A DNA stretch of 64,000 nt from Stemphylium vesicarium. Lineage: Eukaryota > Ascomycota > Dothideomycetes > Pleosporales > Pleosporaceae. Within the stretch, counting starts at the first letter, position 1; each line of letters opens with the position of its first letter. This document shows positions 10,721 to 21,832 of the stretch, in pieces. Location: assembly GCA_004380135.1 (NCBI GenBank), contig QXCR01000020.1:186001-250000 (forward strand). Direction: 5' to 3'. The notes under the pieces were generated by a model. The model ran no database searches and had not been told where the DNA came from. It worked only from the letters and a program-made list of their open reading frames with translations. Position numbers and translations under genes: made by a program.

Positions 10721-11516
10721 ATGATCAGCTTCAAAACGCCAGGCTGTAAGCGGCATTTCAATATCCATGAGGACCTGCTCTGCGGAAACGCCAAACACTT
10801 CAAGAAGCTTTTCTAAAAGAACCGCAAGAGCATCGAAGGCGATTGTTCTATTTGTCATGAGACGCTGGATTCGAAGGGTCCAGATCTGGCGTTCTGCAGA
10901 TCGACGTGTTGGCAAAACTTCCATAAAGAGTGCATCATCAAATGGACGGGATCCAAGTCTACGTGCCATATCTGCAGAGAGCCTTGGAAGTCAGGACCCG
11001 AAGACCCCGTTCTTGTGAGCAACGCCAACCTGGATCAAGCTGCCATACAGCCATACGTGGACTGGCTGTATACTGGCACGTTCCGCTTCGACCATGAACA
11101 ACATGGTCAATACGAGGACTTCGGCCACCGTCTACTTCAGACATGGACTGTGTCAGACGCTTTCGAAAATGACCACTTCAGGCACGCCATCGTTGCTCAG
11201 TTCTTTTCGTCGCTGGAAGCGGAGGAACATGCGGACTTCGGCATCGAGAGTATCAGCTATGCCTACGAAGAGTGAAATTCAGAGACTGCGACAATTTATG
11301 GTAGCTGTACATGTCTTATTTGAGGACTTGGATGCTACTGTGGATGCTATGGGGGAGTTCCCATCCCATTTTGTCCAGGAAGTTTGTATCGCTTCGTTAA
11401 CGGCTGCACGGAAGGCAGCTAAGGGTAAGGGTTTGCGGGCGAAGAATGAGTTCTTGAAACAGTTCACTGATGGAGAGTATATCCTGTATATCCTTGAGAG
11501 CGAGAGTGAAGAGTAA
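10721..11516 (+). pseudogene. RING-inserted BTB-like protein, copy A (broken)
   Basis: Reads MISFKTPGC, then the BTB start HFNIHEDLLCGNAKHFKKLF, a RING finger (CSICHE, FCRSTCWQNFHKEC, CHICREPW), then the BTB continuation YVDWLYTGTF and a helical C-terminus. Two lesions are visible: an in-frame TAA at 10814-10816 at the BTB/RING junction, and a frame change near 11265-11276 that moves the C-terminal part (IQRLRQFMVAVHVLFED) to another frame. Alignment by eye with copy B supports both. The metal ligands of the RING remain. A BTB fold normally binds Cullin-3 or dimerises, and a RING recruits ubiquitin-conjugating enzymes; whether this hybrid did either is inference. Confidence 0.65.
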
Positions 11517-11518
11517 AA

Positions 11519-12097
11519 GAGAAAGTTGGGTCGAACACGTTAGGTACGGGCTCTGGACCTTTTAACGAGTCTGGCGAAAGCGGAGCACAGCGCGCTTCAA
11601 CACTTTTGCTCGTGGTGGGATTCTGGCGTTGAGGTTTCTGCATTGTTTCTCATTTCATCCTCCTCAGTACGATGGTTACGATCAGGTCACCTCCTTGGCA
11701 TCCATCTCATCTCCATTTCCATCCATTGCCAACATCTTACATCTTAGATCTTACTTGTCGAAAGCTCTCCAAGCTTTTTTCCCTTCTCACTGCTGTCCCA
11801 GCCCATAATCCCAATTTCCGCAATTTCACTACTCATCATCCCTCTTACTCCGACCTTTCTTTTCGCGCCGACCTAGGTACAGATTACGATTACTTGCTAG
11901 GAAAATTCGGTTCTCTCTCGTAAGCTCTCTCTCACTTTCTCTCGCTTGCTGGATTTTGAGGTTGGGGTTCGGCGCTAGTAGGATATATGGATGCCATGTG
12001 CCCTCTTCTTTCCTCTTCAAACCCACAACTCCATACACAAGTCGGCTCAGTATCCGGGCACCTACTACAACGAGCCCCAAAAGTTCATCCTTCCACC
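11519..12097. other. Intergenic between copies A and B
   Basis: Pyrimidine-rich tracts (about 11640-11960) precede copy B. No gene seen. Confidence 0.45.
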
Positions 12098-13045
12098 ATG
12101 GCCGTTTGTAACAAGCGGGCTCTTGTGAAGAAGAAGAGGTGCACCAAGTATGTCCATTCTCGGTGTGAATTCCATAACTAACAGGTCGTCAGTTTCAGGC
12201 GAAGGCTTGCACACGTCAAAACCGGTAGGGACTCGGCCACAATCTCTATACACCAGGAAATTCTCTGCAACAGCTCTCCATTCTTCCGCCGAAAGCTACA
12301 GCCTGGAAGGCATGCTATCGAGGGCGACTGCCCAATCTGCCATGAAGAAATGAACCAGGACGCTCAAGCGCTTACATATTGTGAATTATGCGGCGGAAAC
12401 TCACACTATCCTTGTATATAACGCTATGCAGCCCCTATAACGAAGACCCTAGGCACTGTTTTGTGTCCGCTATGTTGGCAACGGTGGAAAAAGGTCCTTC
12501 ACGAGCAAATGTTTGACTTTCCCGAGCTGGACCAGACTGTGTTGGAGATATACTCTGAGTGGCTCTACAGGGGTTGCATCGCGAGTACTGCAAGCATTGA
12601 ATCGATACGCGGTGAAATTGATTTTTACGAGGATCTCTTCGAGGCTTATTTTTTCGGAACCCACGTTGAAGACGTTACCTTCTGCAACGCAGTCATCGAG
12701 GCAATCATCGAAGCTAGATGTGACAGCCATATTTTCCCCAATGCTGAATACGTGGATCTGGTTTACAAGAAGACGAAGCATCCCTCTAGCCTCCGAAAAC
12801 TCATGGTAGAGATCTATATGCACCTGAATGCCGAGGATGAGAGCTGGCGTACCGATCCGGCCTGGTGGGAAGGCCGGCCGCCGGAGTTTATGAGGGATGT
12901 AGCCATGGCGGCGCTGTCGAAGAACCCTTCTCAGGCTGAGCCCTTACAAGTGGATACTTTGAAAGCGAAGATGGGATTAGGTCAGGAGACTAATAGCGAC
13001 GGCGACGATGATGAGGAGCAAGAAGAGGATGGTGATGAAGATTGA
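12098..13045 (+). pseudogene. RING-inserted BTB-like protein, copy B (single in-frame stop)
   Basis: Best preserved copy. Exon 1 (12098-12147) starts MAVCNKRALVKKKRC. An intron ending TTTCAG at 12198 joins it to KRRLAHVKTGRDSATISIHQ, EILCNSSPFFRRKL (BTB half), IEGDCPICHEEM (RING), YCELCGGNSHYPC, LCPLCWQRW, then LEIYSEWLYRGC (BTB second half) and a helical C-terminus ending in an acidic tail. The only lesion is TAA at 12419-12421, between the RING cysteines, where copy C has Glu (CIEDW). Total length is 298 codons. A 43-bp intron could remove the stop but would delete residues between zinc ligands, so I doubt it. The gene could still be alive in relatives. Confidence 0.66.
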
Positions 13046-13677
13046 TTACACTGATTGAGGAGTATGGCAGTCTAATCCGTACCTTATGTTTTAATACGCT
13101 AACACGCAACAGGTACCGGCACCAAGAGCTCAAAAGTTGTCATCCCTTCGTCTCCAGTTTTCGACGGTATTCAACCCGCTCAACTAGGTCTAGCGGCTGC
13201 ATAGCTGAGGGAGAAGATTGATACAGTGTTCACCGAAGCTAGCTGTGTGTTCCTGGTTCTCACGTTAACTGACTTAGCCGTGTCGCTCCTTCCGCCTTGA
13301 GAGCGCTCAATTTCTTTTAGTAATAATCTTGGTCCAGTTCCTCGCTCCTCCCATACGTCTTCACTTGGGCTCAACACGCATCCTTATCCGTGCATAGTTC
13401 GTGTCTTGGCGACCTTTACCAATCTCATTCTTCCTGCTCCTCTTACACTTACCTTCTCTTACTCTAACCGCCGCCTTTACACGATTCTACATCTGATGCT
13501 CTATCACCTGCACAAGATGCAACTCTCTCACCTGCTGAGGCTTTGGCTTGTTGCGCTAGTGGGGTATATCTGTATCTCCTCCCAGCCATGGATTCCTTCC
13601 TCTTCAACCCACATCGTCGCTTTAACAGCCTGCTGGTCCGTCAAAAACGCCAAGGGTAGCAAAGCAACGACAACATC
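13046..13677. other. Intergenic between copies B and C
   Basis: Contains short pyrimidine-rich stretches resembling those before copy B (both have a CCTCTTCAA motif near the start), consistent with tandem duplication of gene plus promoter. No gene seen. Confidence 0.4.
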
Positions 13678-14670
13678 ATGGCCGTACAGAAGCGTCGCGT
13701 CTGTTTGAAGAAGAAGGGAAGCATCAAGTGAGTTTGCTTGTTAACATGGCTGTCATGAAGCCTAGATTTCTCAATGTTCATGGCACAATTCTTTGTTGTG
13801 ACTACGCAACTCCGTTCCACAGCTAACAAATAATCCCAGACATGGAACTAAAGTCGCCCGACCCTCCATCGGCCAAGGAAAAAAAAGACTTTGTCATGCA
13901 CGAGGATCTTCTTTGCGTCAACTCCCCATTCTTCCGCAAAAAGCTCCAGCCTAAGCGAAGAGCTGTTGAAGGGGACTGCTCCCATCTGCCATGAATCCAT
14001 AACACCTGGCGTGAAAGAACCCACCTTTTGCAAGACGTCCTGTGGAGGAAATTTCCACTCCGATTGTATTGAAGATTGGAAAAAAGAGGCTGCTGGAGGT
14101 CAGGTCGCGAAGTGCCCACTATGTCGAAATTCATGGACGGATCATTTCTGGCTCCAGCGCATGAGCTTTCCCGATGTGAATGAGGTTGCATTTGAGATGT
14201 ACACTGAGTGGCTCTACAAAGGCTATATCACCGATTACCAAGGTCTAGAAGGAGATGCCGAAAACGAAGGGGTTGACTTTTGGAGTGATCTCATTGGAGC
14301 TTACCCGCTCGGTCTCAAAGTCGAGGATCCCGTGTTTTATGCAATGTCATCGTCGAAACAATAATTAAGGCTTTCGGGGATGGTTTGCCCTACGCGGGCC
14401 ACAACAGTGCCGTTCTCATCTATAGGAACACCCCAGGTCCGTGTCGCCTTTCTAGAGCTCATTGTGGACCTTTACCTCAACTACTACTACGATCGAGATG
14501 AAGCAGGCAGGAAGGCAAAATGGACGGCACTACCGCAAGAGTTTCTGGGAGACCTGCTAGTATGTTTCTTCAAAGAGAAGAAGCGTAATAACAAGGCTTA
14601 GGATGTGGACGCTATCAAGACAAGGATGGGTCTTGGCGGGGCAGACAATGTCGAGGACTCTGCAAATTGA
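13678..14670 (+). pseudogene. RING-inserted BTB-like protein, copy C (heavily broken)
   Basis: Exon 1 (13678-13727, MAVQKRRVCLKKKG) is exactly as long as that of copy B and ends at the same phase. The body then reads FVMHEDLLCVNSPFFRKKL (BTB), CHESITPGVKEPTFCKTSC and NFHSDCIEDWKKE plus KCPLCRNSW (RING), FEMYTEWLYKGYI (BTB), and further C-terminal blocks in three frames. Lesions seen: an extra base in an A8 run (13879-13886), an extra C at 13981-13983, a shift near 14338, a shift near 14432 and a TAG at about 14599-14601. The RING matches copies A and B in spacing. This copy cannot encode a full protein as read. Confidence 0.65.
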
Positions 14671-17600
14671 GTTCGGGAAAGCTCTACCTATATAAGTCTC
14701 TTCACATCCAATGCCATGAAATAAACACTAATGTAAGAGGTCCCAGGATGCGGGACGGAATCGCACATCTGATGCTCCTCCGACCTATCGTCTCATCTCG
14801 ATATCCTGTCATCAAGCTCATACAATGCGCCAACAAAAAGTGATTTGACAAAACGGGGTTGGAAGCCACGGTTTCTTTGCTTCTCGCCTCCACTTTCCAG
14901 CAGCATTCATCACCTTCAAAAGTTGAAAGTTCGTGCGGAGAAAGAGTAATCAGCGGCTGATGTATCTCTCATGGCATCCGCACAGTCTTGATATTTTATT
15001 CCAATATGCTTTCTGATGATCTTCCAGGATGCCTCATACTCCCACTCATAAATTAAACTTCCTTTTTTGCTTTTTTCTTATACATGCGTCCTGTACCCTC
15101 ATCGAGTAAAACTAAAGCGCAACAGTCCTCTCATCTCACGCTGCACCCAAGACCGTACAAACACCATCTTAACATGACTCTACTGAAAATCATCACTGAG
15201 CGAGCGATCGCGACTGATACGATATAGCACGTTAGCCCAAGAGTAAAGATGATAGCCTACATGCGCACCTGTCAGCTTGGACGTTACGCGGAGCAGCATA
15301 CTAGAGCTACATGATATTGTATCCAATCAGGATAATGTTCCCACCACCGAGAATCGAGAGCGACGACAGAGACAGCGCAGTCGGCAATGTATTCAAGGCG
15401 GATGCGAAATAGCGCGAAAGAATGTACTATACACCGCAATCGGTGACTGGCGACAAGCATCCATCCATCCACATAGTTTCGTACTCACACCCACCCTCTT
15501 CCCCATTCGCATCCACCGCAGCATCACTCTTCGCAATTTCGTACGACCCTTCCTCACCACCTTCTAAAATCCGCATTGCGGTGCTATCCACGGCACCGAT
15601 GCGGAAATGCGCATCCTCGTATATGCCCTGGGCTGGGGCCTTGGTATGGCGACTTGGACGCGAGTGCAAGCAGCGCATTACCTAAGCTTACTGCACGCAA
15701 GACGCAGTCCCAAGTCGTCCACCACACGACACCACTGCATCTGCACAGCGATGTATCCACCTAGATAAAAGCAGCAGAGTCTTTCGTCATACTCTGTCGC
15801 TTCCACATCACATCACATCCGCAAAAAAAGAAAGATTGAAAATCCAAACCTGGGTGTTCTAGAAACGATTACCTTTTTTTTTGGCTTCTACTTTTTTTCT
15901 CTTCTTTTGGGTAGGGCTGTGGTGTCTTGGCCCATGCCCGTACCGGGGGTGATTGATGCACACGGTTGACGCGTCCGCATCGGAGAGTCGCAAGCGCGCT
16001 CTCGGCGGTCTGACTGCCAATCCCCCCATCTGACCCAGTGACGGCGGTCGTTGTTTTTCTCGGGGGCTTTTTTTCGGTACTTGTCGCGGATCCGCTCCGT
16101 GGACGCTTTTGGTATGTGTGCTTGGCACTTACGCCTGTTGCTGTTGCTGTTCTTGTATGTGATTCCAGTACCTTGGCTTCTTCGTGAACGTGGTGAAGAA
16201 GCCTTGTGTCGCGTCTCGTGGTCTGGCTGTGTGATGAGTGAGATTTTTTGTCTTGGAAGGGGTTGGCGAGGTTCTAGAGGTGATTGGCAATGAGTTTTGA
16301 TCGTACATTGACCTGCTGATCAGCAGAGATGTTCTGTCGGCGTATGTGGATTTATCCACCGGGACCACGGTATCGTTGGATTCGATGCGGTGACGGCGCA
16401 GGTTCTTTGAGGGTCAAAACAGGCGCTTCCCCCAACTACTTGAATATCGTCGCTTTGCGCGGAGGCCTGAGCCCTAATGTTGACGACCGGCCGTGCTACG
16501 GGAACAACCTCTCATGGCGCTCAGCCAACCGTCGCTATGGACAATCCCCCAGAAAATGCTCCACAAGCTTGCGCCACAGGTCAGCATGTACGTCGTTCAA
16601 CGAACATGTAGGCGGTAAGACGGAAGACTGACGCGATTAGAATCTCGACAATTGCGTTCTCAGGCGCCAAGCCGGCCACCGTGAGCCTGGGGCAGGAACA
16701 CCGGCGTCTTGGCGCTGTGGCAGGCTGTCGAGCGAAAAGTATCAAGTGAAACAGCTGGAAAGGTTTCCACGGGCCTGAAACTAGGTTGGACCCTTCTTCG
16801 GGTATAAATCTCAGCTCAAAAGGTAAACGGGTATGGTAGCATTTCGCCGTCGGTGGTTTGTAATTGCAGTTTTCAAAGTCCCCATCCTGTCCTGTCCTTG
16901 CAGAGAGGTATTTTTGCTGAAACTTTGGTTGGACTACTGCCGATGATTGGAGTGAGATTCTATTTGAGGGTAATTGTCTCAGGATGTGCCGTCTCGGGAT
17001 TGCAATATAGAGTTGCCGACTTCTGAACGGTATACACTTTAGAGCGATGCGGCGTAGACCAAAACGCGAAGCCGGGTGAGACATTTTGCGGATGAGTGAT
17101 GGGGTCGGATCATAATAGGTCTGCTAGCTGTCGATAGCCTGCGATGTGGAGACTGGAATCACGAGAAGACGGCTCTTGATGTCATTGTACGAAATCTCGC
17201 ACAGTGCGCTGGCTGTAACGCGCGTTGGGTGAGGGTGGCAAGGGCCGACCGACGATATGCGGCAACCATTTATAGTAGCCGATCCGAGTGTCGAGGGTGG
17301 AGAGGCACACCCTCGCATCTTACCAGATGTTTTCGAGCAGGCCTTCGTGCCGTGAAGCCGCACAATCTGGATGCGAAGGCCCGAGACAGCCGAGGCGGAA
17401 GGCTGTGTGGCAAAACTTCTAGACTTTCCCGGTACCGCCATGTGGGAGGGTGGACGTCACTCCGCATGTTTGTTGAGGACAATATCGATAAACCATCTCC
17501 ACAGATGCAAAAAGCTTGAGTGAGCTCAAGCCTTGGTGATGTGCGAAAAATAGGAGTGGTGAAACAGCGATGTGGTATTGGAGGCCAGCAGTGGTTGACA

Positions 17601-18817
17601 TGTGGGTGCTGATCGATGGTATGGTGAAACCGGGCGTAGTACGTTCCTGCATAAGCTCGCCTGGCTAGCGAGATACCAAGGAGAGGGCCGTGCGGCGAGG
17701 CCTGGCTGGCGGGAGAAAGGCGGCAAAACTCGCAGGAGGGCTGACCTTCCTCAAAGCGACAGTGAGCAGCGCGGCAAGATGAAGATGCGCGCTGATCAGG
17801 GTCGCGGAAGGTTGCTACATCTGCGCGCAGCTGACGAACGGCTTCTGGGGTCCGCAATCAAAAAAATGCGAGAGGTGGATGCAAAAGTACAATTGCCGGT
17901 CCTGTTGTGGGCCGCGATGTCGTGAATAGTGGTGCTCCCTTGGGGGCGTGCCTGAGGCGCCCGTGGCTGTGCTAGGCACCTAGGCAGCCAGGAGAGAGGC
18001 TCTCGGCAGGAGGTGCGTCTTTTTGTGGTAGAGGAACGAGTCGGTGCTGTAGCACGACTGCGCACGACTGCGCACGACTGCAGCCACGAGGTACTTCATC
18101 TCGTGCAATCATGCAATCATGCCGTCTATGCCATATGCAGATGGTGAGGGTTCGCAGGAATGGGTGGCACGATGATAGGAAGCACGTTATCTCCGAAGTG
18201 CTAGATACAGCATCTGGCGACAGCGGCGTGAGGCACTGCAGAGGCGCTCGCCGGCGCCAGGCCGTCGTCCAAATCACGAGCCTCCAACGGCCCCGGTCAT
18301 GGTCGTCTTGTCCTGTTGCAGCCAAGTCAGGGGCAGGCCTCGCGCGCCGCTGGTCGTTTGTCGTTTCGGGACCGACAGGGGCAACTCTCGCTCCCCACCG
18401 CCCTAAGCAGCCGCCCAATCACCCGCGCCCACAGTCAACAGGGCCACGAATACGATGAACCCCCCGTCGACCGTCAACCGCCTCGTGTCCGAATGGGCGA
18501 CCGCCAGCAGGGACCCAAGCCAAGTTGAGCATGGACTAGGAATAGCATGTTTCGATATATGACCCTGCCGCTTGCCCGCCCCTGCTGCTCCAGTTACGCC
18601 GCATCTCTGATTCCTCGTCTTTCAACGTCGAGGTTTCTGAACAGCAATCCCTTTTTCCTATAGACCTCTTGGACTTCTTCCAGCGGTCGTTACGCTCTTT
18701 AGCATCGATTTTAATAGTTCATTACATTCTTCGGCGAACTAGAACCGCCCTCTGTTCCGGCCATTGGCCCTTTCGATCCTTTCACACAAAACGCAAAAGC
18801 ATCACCGTCTTCCCAAA
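14671..18817. other. 4.1-kb region without a supported gene, upstream of tyrosinase
   Basis: Several reading frames of 100-200 codons occur on both strands (for example 16581-17084 and 17270-17857, minus), but they overlap each other, lack recognisable motifs and show no splice pattern. A minus-strand frame at 15427-15678 (YEDAHFRIGAVDSTAM) is acidic and could be an exon tail; I cannot extend it. It contains poly-T tracts near 15870-15900 and a 10-bp repeat at 18051-18080. The last kilobase presumably carries the tyrosinase promoter. Confidence 0.45.
18051..18080. repeat. Three tandem copies of a 10-bp unit
   Basis: Unit CGCACGACTG, with the first copy differing at its first base. It lies about 0.75 kb upstream of the tyrosinase start. 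Confidence 0.75.
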
Positions 18818-21119
18818 ATGGCAAACTTCAGCAAGCCCGCGAACATGATGTCCATGGTCTTCGCGCTTCTGTCTGTCCTCCAGTTCACTGTCGCATTCCA
18901 GCACGGCGCCCACCACCATGCGCATCCCGCTCGCGCTGCCGACGACGCTGCCATTGTCGCCCACATGAACGACATCGAGGGCGAGCTCACCAAGCGCCAG
19001 TCTTCGCTGCGCAACCTCGCCATTACTGGCATCTGCAGCAACGGCCATGCCTCCAACGGCCAGTGCAACAGCGGCAGCTCATCTGCCCCCCGCCTCGAGA
19101 TCCGCCAGTTGCAGAAGAACGCAGACCAGTGGAACTTGTACCTGCTCGGTATGGAGAAGTTCACCTCCAAGGACAAGAACGATATGCTCTCGTACTACCA
19201 GGTCTCTGGTATCCACGGTCGTCCTTTCCAGACCTGGAACACCTTTCCCACCCCAATCATGAACCAGGCGGGCTTCTGCCCTCACTCCATGGTTCTCTTT
19301 GGTACCTGGCACAGGCCCTACCTTGCTCTCTACGAGGTATGTATTACTCACTACACTTTCGATTCAACTCCTAACAACTTCACAGCAAGCTTTGTACCAG
19401 GCCATCTTGGAGGTCATCGAGGAGTTCCCCGCCAACCAGCAGCAGCGCTGGAGGAACGCCGCGGCCACATTCCGTATGCCCTACTGGGACTGGGCTATGG
19501 ACCCCGGCAGCGGTCCTACCGTTCCCACTTCAATCCGCGACTCGCGTGTCACAGTCACCAAGCCGTCCGGCACCACCACAATCGACAACCCGCTCTACAA
19601 GTACAGCTTTGGCAACACGCTTCCCTCTGAGATGGGTGGAGGCCCGGTGAACAACTTCCCCGAGACGCTCCGCCGTCCCGTCTCCAACCCCGTTCGCAGC
19701 AACAACAACGAGATGAACGCACGCTTTAGCTCCGTCCGCATCTCCCTCCGTGACCGTATCTTTGCCCTGTTCTCCAGCAAGGCCAACTTCGGTCAGGCCA
19801 GCACCTCTGCCATTGGTGTCCGCACCGACTTGAGCGGCAGCGGTGTTGACAGCATCGAGTCCGTTCACGACGTCATCCACAACACTGCTGGTGGTGAATC
19901 TGGTGGCCACATGTACTACCTTGATGTCTCTGCTTTCGACCCCATCTTCTGGCTCCACCACACCAACGTTGATCGTATCTTGGCCATGTACCAGGTCATC
20001 AGCCCCAACTCGTACATTTCCAACGGCAACGTCATCCGCCCCATGGCCCAGTGGAATCAAGGCGAGCCCAAGAACGCCTACTCTCCCCTGAAGCCATTCA
20101 CCAAGGACACTTCCGGCAACTACTTCTCTTCCGTTGATGTCAAGGAGACCCGTGTTCTTGGATACCACTACCCCGAGACCAGCGACCGTTCTTACACCCA
20201 GACTGTTCGCGCCATCAACCAGCTCTACGGCGCTGGCACCAGGTCCATGAGCAAGCGTGACTCCGATGTCTCCGAGACTGGCCAGTACCTCGGTCGCCCC
20301 ATCAAGGAGGGTGAGTACCACACCGTCCTCAACGTCATCGCCGACAAGTACGCTCTTGAGGGATCTTACACTGTCCACTGCTTCGTTGGAAAGCCCGGCA
20401 ACTCGACTTCCAACTCGACTGCTCCTTACCCGGTTGCCAACTCGACTGCCTCTGCTAGCACTCCCCTCAGCACCGGAACCTCTCCCTACGGCAACGACAC
20501 CGAGCCTGCTTACGACCCTTCCACCGACTACACCCAGGACCCCAGCTACGTTGGTTCTTACGGCATTCTCGGCGGTATGATGGCTGGTGGCGCCAACTCT
20601 TCCCAAACTGTCATGACCTCTGGCGCACTCCCCTTGACCTCCTGCCTGCAGGGCAAGGTTGCCTCTGGCGAGCTTGAGTCCCTTACTCCCGAGCACATTG
20701 AGCCCTACCTCAAGGAGCACCTCACCTACAAGGTCGTCGGTATCAAGGGCGAGCTTACTCCCGAGGAAGTCCCCAACCTCCACATTGGCGTCAAGTGCAA
20801 TAAGGCCAAGCCCGCTGCCAACGATGACGAGCTCCCCGACCTCAGCGCTCCCTACGAGATCCTCAAGGACGTTACCTCTCACCTTCCCTTTGGCAAGGTC
20901 TTTGAGTACATCCCCAGTCTGCTCGACCAGGTCCTTCCCGAGGGCCCAGAGTACGAGGAGCCCGGCCACGACAGCAGCAACGGTGGCGGTCTTCTCAGCC
21001 CCAGCAACGGTGTCTTCCCCATGCCATCGATGCCATGGGAAGAGGAGGGCTACTGTGTCAGCAAGCAGACCATCGAGTACGTTGATGAGTCTGGTAACTT
21101 CCTGTACTCTGAGATGTAA
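18818..21119 (+). CDS. Secreted tyrosinase (type-3 copper monooxygenase)
   Basis: Oxidises mono- and diphenols to quinones; in fungi it feeds melanin or phenol detoxification. Two exons, intron 19337-19385, 750 aa. The N-terminus carries a hydrophobic signal (MVFALLSVLQFTVAF) and a Lys-Arg site before QSSLRN suggesting propeptide cleavage. The CuA site shows HGRPF (about residue 132), CPHS (about 153-156, with Cys two residues before His as in thioether-linked sites) and WHRPYL. The CuB site shows SVHDVIH (about 331-337) and FWLHHTNVDR (about 360-369). A long C-terminal part contains several Asn-X-Ser/Thr sites, typical of the lid domain that keeps the enzyme latent. The ATG at 18818 has a good context. 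Frame and copper ligands are intact. Confidence 0.95.
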
Positions 21120-21832
21120 AGGGTTTGCCTTTTTGGTTGGTTTGGAAGTATGAAGATTGGATGTGGAATCTTGTGTATGAAGGACCAACTTTTTTTTTTC
21201 ATTTACATAATACCTTTCGAATGTACATCGCAACGAAAGTTCAAACTTGTTTCCTTGTTTTGTTACAAAATGTCATCGATATCCAGAACGGGTCGTCTTG
21301 TTCATTTGTCTAGTCCTTGTTGGTTGTTCTGAGTAGGATCACGCTATACCATTGCTTTGGCGTTTAGTGCAGCAAATTCATCCTATATCTTCATTTGCCG
21401 TTCATGTATTCGTGAATTGCCCTATGTTTGAGACCAGTCTTACAGAAACCAGCTTGTGTGCATGTAAAAAAGGCAGGATGTGGTGTCCGACTAAGAGTCC
21501 CTCGTTGTGATTGGCCAACGGGAGCCTAGCTCTAGCGGGGTACTCTTGCCGGGCAGGCAGCGCGAGCACCACATCACGGCAGTATCTCTCATCCTGCTGG
21601 ACCATCCCTAGGGCCCCTCCTTTCAATTGCAGTCAGGTACGTCCGACACCATCAACGTCATTGCAGGCACGACTGTAGTCTGTCTCGTGAACATGGCGCC
21701 CAATTTACACTTTCTCTGCACCGACATGCTGCGAAGACTTCACCGCTTCGACCCGACTTGACATTTAGATATCTACAATGCTGATTGTGTGCGACAGGAA
21801 ACCACAGCGGCACTCGCACTCGCCTGCCCGCC
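21120..21832. other. Intergenic, no gene seen
   Basis: 3' region of tyrosinase (T-rich near 21188-21200) and upstream region of the SPT10-like gene. No motif recognised. Confidence 0.5.

Noticed and set aside
12413..12455. 43-bp intron removing the copy B stop
   Set aside because: It would delete residues between RING zinc ligands whose spacing matches copy C without splicing.
17270..17857. 195-codon minus-strand frame
   Set aside because: His/Arg/Pro-rich, overlaps frames on the other strand, no recognisable domain or splice pattern.
19530..21233. 567-codon minus-strand frame opposite tyrosinase
   Set aside because: Val/Gly/Leu-rich shadow produced by the codon bias of the real gene on the other strand; no motifs.
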